DNA from: Paracentrotus lividus
Lineage: Eukaryota; Echinodermata; Echinoidea; Camarodonta; Echinidae
DNA: 64,000 bases
Assembly: GCA_940671915.1 (NCBI GenBank)
Contig: CALNVZ010003433.1
Coordinates: forward strand, 20,639,916-20,703,915
Direction: 5' to 3'
Below are positions 24,312 to 35,668 of the stretch, piece after piece. The position numbers and the translations under genes are program-made. The first letter of the stretch is position 1; every line of letters begins with the position of its first letter. The notes beneath the pieces are model-generated. The model was not told where the DNA came from. It did no database searches and saw only the letters and a program-made list of their open reading frames with translations.

Positions 24312-24879
24312 GTTTATTAATTCTATCGGGAAATCCCAATGCAGAAAAAACAAAAAATTCAAAAATAGACAATGAATCAAGAAAAATGAGAGGGATTTAG
24401 AATAAAAAGAAGAGAAACAGATATGTACCATAGGTGTTAGAGTAATCCATTATCTAGCAACGTTAGTTTCATGTCATGTTGCCATTATTCTGCTGCTTTT
24501 GAAATGAATTTGAATTGAAATGTAGTAGTTCGTGTATATGTATGACTACAAATAAAGTTCTGGCCAATAAATAGAATTACAGTCAGAGAGAAGGAAACTG
24601 ATACTGAAATACAGAACACATTGCAAAACATATTAAAAGGAGTAAAGTCTAACCTTAATCAGGTATTATGTTTGTTTAGAACTTCCTAAATGTTTTGTTT
24701 ATAAGATGACGTAAATGGGTTAAGAGAGAGGAGAGTCGACATCCCCCTCCAAAAAAAATAAAAAAATAAATAAATAATAAATAAATTGATAAAAACTATT
24801 AATCTAAACCAATAAGATCGAAACCTGATGACATATGTGATTTTCGCCTAGAACTTGTGACACAACATTGTATGGTAAG

Positions 24880-24932
24880 CGCCAAAGGGACTTTAATCTA
24901 TTTCTAACAACACCCTTTCGGCTCTCAACAGA
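24880..24932. mobile_element. Degraded relic of the 7473 foldback family
   Basis: GCGCCAAAGGGACTTTAAT followed by ACACCCTTTCGGCTCTCAAC resembles one arm pair of the GAGCCAGAAGGGCGC foldback element. It is strongly diverged. Confidence 0.35.
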
Positions 24933-25885
24933 TGCGCACTTTATACGACCACATAAATGACGCCAAGCAATTTGAAGACGGATGTTTACTGGTAATTATA
25001 CTGATATGTTTCCTTGAAATGTCCTTCTCAGTATGATGTTTACAAGTTCACATAAAGATGGTTGAGTCAATTCTGAGAAAGAATGATTAGCACTTGGCAA
25101 TCTTCAGAAATATATTGTTTCTTGACTGCAATCAGTTGATATATTACAATTCATTATAATTGATTTATGAATCATGAATTATTATGATTGGTAGCATTAT
25201 TTATAAAGCTGCTAGAGGCATTTCCATGAAATTTGTTTCATTTTATAAACATGTTTTGACAAAACAGGACATGTCCGAGAAAGGCTATTTCACCAACTGT
25301 TGACAATTTCATGGTTAAACATCCTTTGAAAAAAAATAATAAACATGACTAACATTTTATTACTTGGACTGATGCATGAAGCAAAACATACATTTCAGTA
25401 TGTTGATTCTGTTTTGGTAAAAATGCATTTGTAAGTTGAATGTAAGTTGACTTGTGTGCAGAGCCCCAAGTAATACAATGTAAATTATGCAATCTAACTT
25501 TAAAGATCTATGCAGCTACAATTAAAATAAAAATGAATTGATTCAAAACAAATTTATAGAAAATTTCTTTATCAAAAAAAAGATATTTAATTCAGATTAT
25601 AGAACAAATTGTATCAACTGTATCAACCCACCCCCCCCCCCACAAAAAAAAAAGTTTAATGTTAAATAGTTAAAATGTAGCTCTTAATAAAGAACTTCTG
25701 TACAAGAATTAGCGTGGTTGAATTGTTAATCAACCCCTCAGTACATTTAATACGTTTTTATACTTTCCCTCATCAATCATTTTTTTCTTAAACAAACTGC
25801 TTTCAGTTTACTAAAAGATGCTGAACTATTAATAAATACATGTATGCACTGTTATTCCACTTGTATGTGATATTTTTTCTGTAAT
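24933..25885. other. Unique AT-rich DNA, no gene seen
   Basis: A poly-C/poly-A tract is at 25628-25652. Nothing else is recognised. Confidence 0.5.
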
Positions 25886-25889
25886 CTCT

Positions 25890-26230
25890 ACATGGACCTT
25901 GAGGCAGATTAACCCTCAGCGAAACAGTTATCCAATAACTGGTACTGGCCCTTTGCAATTGGCTTACAAGAGCTGTTACAACCCACGACTCATTATGTCT
26001 CTAGAGATAAAGACCCATCGCTGGGGTAACTCAAGCAGAACCAAGGGCCTGACATGTGCCCTCGTGTGACGTCATGTTGGGGTGCCATCGCAGCCTAACC
26101 ATAAGACCGCAACGCTGCGGCGACAAACTACTCATCTATCAGAAGCAAGGCCAATTTTACGAGCAATAGCAATCTGCCGGTAATTGTCTTGAATTAAAGC
26201 AGCGGTTATCTTATATAGAGCACCTTAACC
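25890..26230. promoter_or_regulatory. Higher-complexity patch with a consensus CRE; possible cis-regulatory module
   Basis: Compared with its flanks this patch has more GC, fewer homopolymers and no transposon signature. It includes a perfect TGACGTCA (cAMP-response-element word, near 26068). All three plus-strand frames contain stops, so it is not an obvious exon. It is a candidate conserved non-coding element only. Confidence 0.3.
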
Positions 26231-26334
26231 AGTATTTCCTTTCAAAACTGTTTGTTTTTTATATTGATTAGGCCATATAGAGTAAACTGTACACCCTCAT
26301 ATAAATAAAAAAACTAATTTTTAGGCTAAATAGA

Positions 26335-26335
26335 T

Positions 26336-26380
<45 letters not shown>
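26335..26380 (+). repeat. (GATA)n microsatellite
   Basis: About eleven GATA units directly left of an inverted-repeat element. A second GATA/GACA run stands at its other side. Confidence 0.95.
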
Positions 26381-26385
26381 TAGCT

Positions 26386-27249
26386 ACGTTCACACGGGAC
26401 CATCGGGGTTTTAGTCCTCGAGGACTGTATCCTTAAGAATTTAAACCCCGACAGCTTGTTCTCGAGTTACGTTCACACGGAGTGCTTATCCTCGGGGATA
26501 GTTATCCCCGAGGATAAGCGATCGGCGCGATGACCGGAAGTAGAACATGTACTCTCCAAGAAGTACAGTATAGCTGTATAACTTCAGTTCGAACCTTCTT
26601 TTTTTTTTTAAATAAACAATCAATAAATAGGTATATCGACCACCGACTATCGAGCGAGTTGCCTCTGCAAGCTCTGAACTGAGTGCAAAGTTTCAAAAGT
26701 GCACGTGTGTTACAAAAAGAAAAACAAAAATAAAACACGCCAGCAACTACAGTCTATTTGACTTTTTTTCCATTTTCTTTTTGTACTGTATATTTCTATT
26801 TTAGATTTAAATTTATACCAATAATATATCGATATTTTAAGGTTTTCTTTCAAATGTATGATTATTATTTATTTGATTATTCAAAAATGAAGTTTAGGTA
26901 TCGTGCTAGTTATGCAATCGGCCACGCTGTTAATTTTTAGAGCGCGCAAAGTTTCGTGAGGTACTGAACCGGAAGTTTAACCTGCACAAGAGGTCACTCT
27001 TATCCTCGAGAACAGTAACTCCAAGTTAAAATCGTGTCCACACGGTCAAACGCGCGATCGGAGACCACCCACCGCTTGGAGTTTCGAGCCTTAACCCTAA
27101 GATCTGTCGAGAACATAAACCCCGACTTGTCCTCGAGAACATAAACACCGAGTTCGTTCACACGGGCCTTAACTCCAAGTTAACTCCAAGTTGTCCTCGA
27201 GAACATAGTCCTTGAGGACAACTTGGAGTTAAGGCTTGCCGTGTGAACG
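26386..27249. mobile_element. Inverted-ended element (CGTTCACACGG) inside GATA repeats
   Basis: CGTTCACACGG begins near 26386 and its inverse ends at 27249. Further copies occur inside at about 26469 and 27154. The interior has repeated CCTCGAGAACATAA words, a perfect 16-bp-arm palindrome at 26485-26518 (CTTATCCTCGGGGATA arm) and a larger hairpin near 27176-27233 built on AACTCCAAGTTGTCCTCGAG. GATA microsatellite DNA on both sides suggests insertion into, or growth of, the microsatellite. The target duplication is not clear. Confidence 0.7.
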
Positions 27250-27253
27250 ATAC

Positions 27254-27360
<107 letters not shown>

Positions 27361-27828
27361 GACAGTGGACGATCAAATGAACCCTATGATAAATAATTTG
27401 AGTTGCATACTGTGTTAAGCTCCATGGGTCTGAAAAGGTGTTTTGTGTTTGCTTCATGTCATCCTTTTAAATAATTTCACAAATATTTCAAATATACCGA
27501 GCATATGAAATGTAAAGCCTCAGGGATACTTAATTTCCTCATCTCTATCAATATAAACAAAGCACATCCCATTTCCAAATCAAGCAACACAACTCAGTTG
27601 CCACTGTTAGTATCACATTATTCCCTCTTAATTTGGAAACTGGTTTACATTTTGGGTGTTGAATTTCACTTCATCTTTCATTCTCTATTTAATAGTCTGT
27701 AAGATAAGGACCAAAAAATGGCCTAGTTGTTCACTTCCGGCAGAAAGTGTGAAATTTGGCATTGTTGGGGTATTTTGGGCGCTGATTTTCAAAAAATGCC
27801 GGCCCCAACCGATCCGACCACTCGAACA

Positions 27829-28960
27829 GCGGCCATTTTGAAATCCAAGATGGCCGCCATGAAAAACCATTGAAATTGCCTTACTTAAGTTCTAAATGAC
27901 ATATGGCACTCAAATTTGGTACACAATAGTATTTTGACATCCTGAATTCAAAAATTGCCGACTCCAGTCGATATACCCACTCAGTCGGCCGCCATCTTGA
28001 ATTCCAAGATGGCCGCCATGAAAATTAGTGATATGCCTAACTTGAGTTCTAATTGACATGTGGCACTGAAATTTGGTACACAATGGTATTTTGACATCCT
28101 GAATTCAAAAAATTGCCGGCCCCAACCGATCCGACCACTCAGTTGGCCGCCATCTTGAATTCCAAAATGGCCGCCATTGAAATCATGGAATATGCCTAAC
28201 TTGAGTTATAAATGACATATGGCACTCAAATTTGGTACTCAAAGGTATTCTGACATTCTGAGCTCAAATATTTTCGGCTCAATCGATTCGACCACTCAGT
28301 CGGCGGCCATCTTGAATTCCAAGATGGCCGCCATGAAAATCAATGACATGCCTAACTGAGTTATAAATGACATTGGCACTCAAATTTGGTACACAATGGT
28401 ATTTTGACATTCTGAGTTCAATTATTACCGGCCCCAATCGATTCCACCACTCAGTCAGCGGCCATCTTGAATTCCAAGATGGCCGCCTGAAAATCATTGA
28501 GATGCCTAACTTTAGTTATAAATGACTATTGGCACTCAAATTTGGTACACAATGGTATTTTGACATTCTGAGTTCAAATATTACCAGCCCCAACCGATTC
28601 GACCACTCGGTTGGCCGCCATCTTGAATTTCAAAATGGCCGCCATTGAAAACCATGGAACATGCCTAACTTGAGTTATGAATTACATGTGGTATTGAAAT
28701 TTGTACAATATGGATTTTTGATACTTTGAATTTAAATACTATCTGCTTATAGAAATCTGACCACTTGGTCGGCGGCCATCTTGAATTCCGAAATGGCTGC
28801 CATGAAAATCATTGAAAATGCATTATTGAGTTATAAATGACATGTCACACTGACATTTGGTATACAATTGTTTTTTGAAATCCTGAACTCAAATATTGCC
28901 AACTCATAGCGATCTGACCACACAGTGTATCTGCCATGGAAATCATGGAAAATACCTAGC
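27829..28960 (+). repeat. Left arm array, ~157-bp units
   Basis: Palindromes at about 27832, 27988, 28145, 28302, 28449, 28613 and 28770 mark the units. Between them run the conserved words CCTAACTTGAGTTATAAATG, CACTCAAATTTGGTACACAA and TTTTGACATTCTGA. The outermost units are least diverged and the innermost are decaying. Confidence 0.85.
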
Positions 28961-28982
28961 ACATGAAAATTAAAACACTGGT

Positions 28983-29190
28983 GGTGGTATCTCACTTGCC
29001 ATGAAATGGATTTGAGATTTGAGACAGATTCAAGACAATATGACGAAGACGTCTCAGAGAAGTTTCATTAGTCTCCGCGACATCTCATAGTTTCTGCGAC
29101 GTTTCATGAGTTTCTGCGACGTCTCATGAGAAAAAAGAACATGTTCATGTCTATGATTTTTTTTTTTTTTGTCACGAGACGTCGTCATTA
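28983..29190. mobile_element. Truncated GAGACGTCTC element in the palindrome centre
   Basis: GGTGGTATCTCACTTGCCATG starts like the terminus of the 14759-15496 element and is followed by degraded GACGTCTCAGAG and TCTGCGACGTCTCATGAG words. No matching right terminus was found. Confidence 0.6.
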
Positions 29191-29948
29191 ACAACTCATG
29201 ACAGGCTTTACAGATTTTCAATTTTGCAATTGCTACTTTAAAATGGCGGCCAATATTATATTCACAGTCATGTATTAAAATCAAGATATATATATATAGG
29301 CTCATCTAAAATTAGCTTGTCAGTTTACCCACATGTACCAAGTATCAGCCCCTCCTACCATTTTAAACTAAAGGTAGCTAGGCCACTCATGATTTTTCTT
29401 CTTCTCTATACGATAAAGCACTATCTATTACAATTTTTTACTATGGAGTTGTACTCTGCAGTGGGTAAAATATTACCCAAAAGATCGTATACCCAATTTC
29501 TGGTTGAAGGCAAAGCAAGCACTGAGGTGTGCAACCCCTAAAAAGTGTCTTTCGGCCATTACTCTCGTTTGCCTTTGTTTGGAAATTACAAATTTTATCT
29601 CTTATATACCGTCTGTTTAGCAATCACATCGATTAGGCTCAACAGCTTAAGTTTAGGATAGTAGTAGGATGAGAAATGGTGGAAATTTAAAAAAACAAAC
29701 AAAAAGATGAGTTTATTACAATTAACAACACAGAAAATGTCCAAAGAAAGGGATAGGATTCCATATACATGGAATATATGGAAAAATTAACACAAGTGGA
29801 AAGGTCAAAAGGGCCTTGAAACTCTCAATAATGAGTCGCACTCTGAAAGTCACTCTTGTACGACCAGGTAAAAAAAAAAAAAAAAAAAAATCAATTCCAA
29901 AGGACAATTAGAACTCAAATAAGCAATTTTCAATGATTTGTCAAGCCG

Positions 29949-31400
29949 ACCATCTTCGAATTAGATGGGATCATGATGACCATGTGGTTAGATCACAAGG
30001 GATCAACAATTTTTTAATAAAGAATGTCAAAATACCAATGTATACCATTTTCAGTGCCGCATATCATTTAAAATGCAAGTCTGGCATTTTCCATGATTTT
30101 CATGGTGGCCATCTTGGATTCAAAATGCCGACCGACTGACTGGTCGGATCGATGGGGCCAGCGACATCTGAATTCAGGAGGTAAAAATACAAACATTTCA
30201 GTATCACATGTCATTTAGGACTCAAGTTAGGCATATCAATTATTTTCTTGGCGGCCGCCTGAGTGGTAAAATATTAACTTTTGCCACCGATATTCATTCA
30301 GGATGCAAAATACCAATGTTTTCCAAATTTCAATACAACATGTCATTTATAACTCAAGTTAGGCATATTCCATGATTTCAATGGCGGCCATTTTGGAATT
30401 CAAAATGGCGGCCGACTGAGTGGTCGAGTTGAGGTTGGCCGGCGATATTTGAACTCAGAATGTTAAAATACCATTGAGTACTTAAATTTAAGTGCCATAT
30501 GTCATTTATAACTCAAGTTAGGCATATCATTGATTTTCATGGCGGCCATCTTGGAATTCAAGATGGCCGCCGACTGAGTGGTCGAATCGACTAGGGCCGG
30601 CGATATTTGAACTCAGAACGTCAAAATACCATTGTGTACCAAATTTGAGTGCCATATGTCATTCATAACTCAAATTAGGCATATCATGATTTTCATGGCG
30701 GCCATCTTGGAATTCAAGATGGCGGCCAACTGAGTACTTGATTCGATTGGGGCTGGTGATATTTGAATTCAGGATGTTAAAATACCATTGCATACCAAAT
30801 TTCAATACCACATGTCATTTAGAACTCAAGTTAGGCACATCGATGATTTACAGGGCGGCCATTTTGAATTCAAGATGGCGGCCGACTGAGTGATCAGTTC
30901 GATGGGGGCCGGCAATATTTGAATCCAGAATGTCAAAATACATCTTTGTACCAAATTTCAGTACCATATGTCATTTATAACCCAAGTTAGGCATATTCAG
31001 TGATTTTCATGGCGGCCATTTTGGAATTCAAGATGGCGGCCGAGCAGGGGGTCGGACAGGTGGGGGCCGGCAATATTTGAATTCAGGATGTCAAAATACA
31101 TCTGTGTACCAAATTTCAGGACCTCATGTCAATTACAACTCAAGTTAGGCATATCAATGATTTTCATGTGGCCATCTTGGAATTCAAGATGGCGGCCGAC
31201 TGAGTGGTCGAATCGATGGGAGCCGGCAATATTTGAATTCAGAATGTCAAAATACATCTTTGTACCAAATTTCAGTGCCACATGCCACTTAGAACTTAAG
31301 TTAGGCAGTTTCAATGGTTTTCATGGCGGCCATCTTGGATTTCAAAATGGCCGCCGATTGAGTGGTCGGATCGCTTGGGCCGGCAATTTTTGAAATCAGC
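29949..31400 (-). repeat. Right arm array, ~156-bp units in inverted orientation
   Basis: Units are marked near 30105, 30250 (deleted palindrome), 30385, 30540, 30697, 30855, 31012, 31165 and 31327. The reverse complement matches the left arm. Open frames of up to 101 codons here repeat with the array and alternate strands, so they are not genes. Confidence 0.85.
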
Positions 31401-31478
31401 GTCCAAAAATACGCCTATGTGCCAAATTTCACACTTTCTGCCGGAAGTGAACATCTATGGTCCTTATCTTACAGACTA

Positions 31479-31982
31479 TTAAAGGGGAAGTCACCCTGGA
31501 ATTTTATTGATCTTAAAAAATGCAGAAAAATAAAAGAAAAATATGAGTGAAGGTTTGGGGAAATCGACCAAATATGATGAAGTTATGAATATTCAAAGTT
31601 TTGATTCTGTGACGTCACATGCGAGCAGATCTCCTATGTGTTGTGTAGTGTAAATTCCATAAAATGTCATTTTTTTCAGAAGAAAATAATTATGTCACCT
31701 GTGCGGTCGATATACCATCAAACATAATGTTCATATACATGACTATATCAAATTGACCCATTCCTTTATCAAGAACCATGACAAAAAGACAAATTTATGG
31801 AATTTACATACACAACCAATGGGAGAGCTGCTCGCACGTGACGTCACAGAATCAAAACTTTACATATTAACTAACTTCGCTATTTTATTGGTCGATTTTC
31901 TTCAAACTTTCACTAATATTTTTCTATTATTTTTCTTCATTTTTTAAGAACAATAAAATTCCAGGGTGAACTTCCCCTTTAA
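31479..31982. mobile_element. TTAA-flanked MITE with ~150-bp inverted repeats (AGGGGAAGT ends)
   Basis: AGGGGAAGTCACCCTGGAAT starts at 31483 and its near-inverse ends at 31978. TTAA lies at 31479-31482 and 31979-31982. The inverted repeat continues inward for about 150 bp, through TGATTCTGTGACGTCAC. The TTAAAGGRR terminus matches the T2 MITE consensus. Its left TTAA is the same four bases that form the right target duplication of the 3.8-kb palindrome, so it appears to have landed exactly at that TTAA. There is no coding capacity. Confidence 0.85.
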
Positions 31983-32239
31983 TTTCCTTCAGTCTAAACC
32001 ACCAGGCTTGGACGTAAGACCAAACCGGCCAAACATCTTTCCAGAGGCGTAACCAATCCAATCTTTATTTTTTTTCCTGGAGAGCGATTGAGGTGGTAGG
32101 GCGCATCTTCCAATTTGCGATGGACGAACAGCCCAGCGGCTCTCCCTTGCAGCATTATTTCCCATCTTCAACAGAGCGTTAACTGCGAGAGGTTATGAGA
32201 TTCTACTCTCTCTTCGGCCTGTCTGTGCAAAAGGCCATG
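31983..32239. other. Higher-complexity unique DNA, no gene seen
   Basis: Moderate GC with no repeat signature. A short minus-strand open frame here (31989-32171) is unrecognised. Confidence 0.4.
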
Positions 32240-33240
32240 GGTATATTTAGATTGCACTCCCCATACAGACAATTATAATGCAGTGGAGGAGTACAGGGTG
32301 GTTAAAAAGAAGCTGGACTGCACTCCAATAACAGACTATTATAATGCAGCTGAAGAATACAGGGTAACTCAAGAAAAAGGAACACAGATTTATTTAGATT
32401 GCACTCCATACACAGATAATTCTAATGAAGTGAAGGAGTACAGGGCGGTTAAAAAAAAGCTATGGGTATTTTTAGATTCCACTTCCCATACATGGGCAAT
32501 TATAATGCTAGAGATGACAGGGTAGTTCAGGAAAGGGCCAGAGAGTTATATTAAAGGCCCTCGCAAGTCGGAGATCGTGGGGAATGCGCGTTTTTCCTGA
32601 TCTCCATTGACTTGTACACAATGTCAGTGAGGCTTACGCATGGGTCGGACTAATGGGGATTAACATTCGGACAGCACAAACATGACGAATTTGGCCGAAT
32701 TCAGTCAGTCGCTCGGTTTCTCGATTCATCAACAATCCTTAGACTCTCAACGGGTCTCTTCGTATAAATTCAAAGAGAGGACTTGTATAATGCTCCATTT
32801 AAAAACAAAACATAGGTTAGATTTACTTCTGAATGCTGGTCAGTTAGTCTATAGCCATGAAGGATTACCGGATTACCTCCAGACGGGTTGTCGCTGGAGA
32901 TTACGCAACACCCCTCAGGCTCTGATTGGAATGTTATTATTTCATCCGAGATAAGGTGAGTGCCCCATGTTTTTTCAATTACACGTCCCTTTAAGATTGT
33001 ACTCTGTACAGGCAAGTATAATAGATCGAGGGTGTACAGGGCGGTTCAAGAAAAGGCCATGAGTATATTTTAGATTACACTACATACAAAGAAATTATTA
33101 TGCAGCCAGAGATTACAAGGTGATTTAAGAAAAGTCTGTGGGTATATAAAGATTGCACTTCCTACAATTTTATAATGAAGCACAGGAACAAAGAGTAGTT
33201 CAATAAAAATCAATGGGGTCTAATGTAGATTCATACATGA
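32240..33240 (+). repeat. ~78-bp tandem repeat, eight units, split by a MITE
   Basis: The landmark GATTGCACTCC (with variants) falls at 32251, 32317, 32399, 32475, then 32995, 33073, 33151 and 33228. The spacing is 66-82 bp, and the large gap is explained by the 440-bp insertion of the MITE at 32551-32994. Units also share TATAATGCAG and GTACAGGG(C/T)GGTT. An 80-codon open frame over four units exists because some spacings are near multiples of three. Flanking units have stops in the same frame. Confidence 0.85.
32551..32994. mobile_element. TTAA-flanked MITE inserted in the 78-bp tandem repeat
   Basis: TTAA at 32551-32554 is followed by AGGCCCTCG. The right end CGTCCCT is followed by TTAA at 32991-32994, whose inverse reads TTAAAGGGACG. 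Removing the element plus one TTAA restores a repeat unit of normal length (80 bp), which confirms both edges. The terminal inverted repeat is short or eroded. The 90-codon open frame within it is unrecognised. Confidence 0.75.
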
Positions 33241-34340
33241 AAACATAAAGTGGGTGCGTGTCCTCGTGTTATGTCAAAAATACAGACCAACAAAAGCTAT
33301 TTTGAGTAGTTTTAAAAGAAATATTGCACTTGATCTAATGGATTAGTATACAACTTAATCCAACTTTATATGTTTGGGTCTCTACTTCACCTCCTTTGTG
33401 GCACTAATGACATGATTTTGTGGAAGACCATCTCTCTCAGAAAAGAGAAATGGTGGGCAGTTTATGTTATGTTAACTGCTTGTAATAAATGTCTAATATA
33501 AGAATAATTACAATAATTTGAAAGAGATTGATTTTTTTATAACTTTTCTTTTCTTTTCTTTGCTGTAGGCCTATAAATAGCGATTAATTGAAGTGTAAAA
33601 TTTTGCAAGGACTGACACATAAAATTCCAGAAAAAAAAATCACCAGGAAAATAATTACTAATGGTAGTAATGAGAAAAAAAATACTTGCATATATATCTT
33701 TCATTCTATATATTTAAGAATATTTAAATTTTCCTAACTTTTTTTTAATGTTTTTTACTTTTTGCCATTATTTGATGCACTCTGTATGAAACCAGGCTCC
33801 CTAATAAGAATTGCAAATATATCCCATACAGCTTTCATACTCCTACACACACCCCGACAACATGAACATATCATACCCCATCTCAACAACAGATGGGGTA
33901 CTTTCCATTCGTTTTCTGGGTAAGATCAACAAAGTTGAGACACACAGAACCACTTTAAAGACCAAACTATCTTGAATTCGTATGTGAATGTATTAAGAGC
34001 AAGTGATATTGAAACAATGTTTATGCATGTACATGTATATAGTATCAACAATACTTGTGACAAAATTTATGTCATAGATTATAATGCATATAAAAGCTAT
34101 CAAAGTTAATTATACAAGTAGGGATATGAAATTAGAAACATTTGTAAATATATGAACTTCACATCTACCAAAGATGTTGAAACAGGACATTAATATTTTT
34201 TTAATATTTATTTATTATAATTATTTTCTTTTAGTTTTCTACTTCATGCTCATTTCTTATTATTTTAAGTGGTTGGTACGTGTTTCAAGTAATGGTAACA
34301 GTGGTTAAAAAATTATCAAAATGTGATCAAATGTGTTCAA
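33241..34340. other. Unique AT-rich DNA, no gene seen
   Basis: Nothing recognised beyond homopolymer tracts. Confidence 0.5.
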
Positions 34341-34341
34341 G

Positions 34342-34474
34342 AGTCTGGAGAATTACCCCCAGATAACTATCCCCACAAAAAAAAATCTACCCCTAACCCT
34401 ACACTTAACCGTATTTCTGGGAGTAGTTGTCCTGGGATTATTTGTCTAGGGAGTAGTGGTTCTGATACGATCAA
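34342..34474. mobile_element. Foldback MITE, ACTACCCC family, copy 2 (decayed)
   Basis: AATTACCCCCAGATAACTAT on the left and AGTAGTTGTCCTGGGATTAT on the right mirror the family at 19936-20080. The centre reads CTACCCCTAACCCTACAC. Confidence 0.6.
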
Positions 34475-35668
34475 AATGTGGTAAATAAAGATACTAATTT
34501 CTTCTCTTTCTCTTTTATGTGGACAAAGTTTACGACAACTGGCTTGTGTTTCTAGAGTTAATACAATTACAACAAGATGATAGATTCACACCTCAACAGG
34601 TTAAATTACATATCTGAAATCTGATTGGCTGCTGGACACTAAACTCAACAAGTTACATCAGTAACATCAATTCTCATTGGTCAATCTCTGCAACAAGTTA
34701 TTTAGATATCATTGACAGCTATTAAAGTGTTCATTCTAAACTAAAATCAATTAATCCGACTCAGATAATTAGTGTTGCATGGCTCAATTACATAACACTA
34801 ATTACGGTCAATAGGTGAAGCCAATGAAATTGACCCGGGTTCATGAATGGAATCAATGTACATCTCTGAATGGCAAATATCAGTATACATGTACATGTAT
34901 CTAATATATCTTGTAGAATGCTTTGTACATACATACATGTAATTAAACATGGCTTTAACAAAATATTTCTCTTAAAAAGAAAATGAGTGAAAATGTTCTC
35001 TCTTGAAGGAGGAATATCAGAAAACAGTGAATATAAAATGAAATTCAAGTGAATTTCAAGTTAAATCAGAATTAGCGAAAATGAAGTAAGCATATTTATT
35101 TTCATTCCAAATTCATTTGAAATTTACTTTGATCTAACTCTACTCTTTTTTAAATCACTTTGTCAAGAGTGAGTGTTTACACTTATTTTAAGATTATATA
35201 CATGTACATTTTCACACATTTCCTTCTTATATGCATAGAATATCTACATGTATGTATACTTATTTAATCTAATTTGTAATACTTCAAATGAAAATTCTAT
35301 CAAGTTACATTCAAGGTACGTAGTTCAGATATGTTGTATAATTGAATCTTGCTAAAGATGGAATAAAGATACTTAATCATGACATAAACAAGGTTGGCTT
35401 GGCTTGAGGGGAATACAGGTCAATGCTATTGTTTCTCTTGCGTTAGCATGTTTGTAAACACTGTTACAACTAATTTACTCTGAGTACCACGAGAAAAGGG
35501 TGACTCATTGATTTTAGTTCAGATAGCCCTTTAATTATTACAAGAGCTTAATTACTGACTTGCATTATTAAAAGCATGCTTAATTAATTCTTTTCCAAGT
35601 TTATTCAAATGAAAATTCTATCAAGTTACATACAACCATTGAGTATGAATTGATGATGGCGATGGTCT
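34475..35668. other. Unique AT-rich DNA with CCAAT and homeodomain words
   Basis: CTGATTGGCTG, TCATTGGTCA, TGACAGCT and several TAATTA/TAATCC words cluster at 34615-34800. This is weak evidence for regulation. No exon is seen. Confidence 0.35.

Larger units (their letters stand above)
23519..24702 (+). repeat. Diverged direct duplication (~400-bp units) split by a SINE
   Basis: The first unit (about 23525-23933) begins GAAATCCCAATACAG and ends CCTAAATGTTTTGTTTAT. The second (about 24330-24702) begins GAAATCCCAATGCAG and ends with the same word. Intermediate landmarks (GAATCAAGAAAA, TGTTGCCATTATT, AACTGATACTGAAATACA, CCTTAATCAGGTATTATG) occur in the same order. The SINE described next lies at the junction. 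Confidence 0.85.
27689..31482. mobile_element. 3.8-kb TTAA-flanked palindromic transposon with tandem-repeat arms
   Basis: TAGTCTGTAAGATAAGGACC starts at 27693 and its inverse ends at 31478. TTAA borders both (27689-27692, 31479-31482). After a ~90-bp conserved terminus (TTCACTTCCGGCAGAAAGTG) each arm is an array of ~157-bp units: about seven on the left (27.8-28.95 kb) and about nine, in opposite orientation, on the right (29.95-31.4 kb). Each unit has a GGCGGCCATCTTG palindrome. The central 28.98-29.9 kb is unrelated and includes a truncated GAGACGTCTC element. No transposase is present. TTAA suggests Kolobok or piggyBac mobilisation. Confidence 0.85.

Noticed and set aside
27829-31400. CRISPR array
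   Set aside because: The repeats are long, palindromic and diverged, the spacers are part of the repeat, and the genome is eukaryotic.
31088-31550. 101-codon frame and neighbours in the palindrome arm
   Set aside because: The peptide repeats with the 157-bp unit and similar frames appear on both strands.
32283-32525. 80-codon frame repeating EYR...KKK...DCTP
   Set aside because: It lies in the 78-bp tandem repeat. Unit lengths vary out of frame and neighbouring units contain stops.
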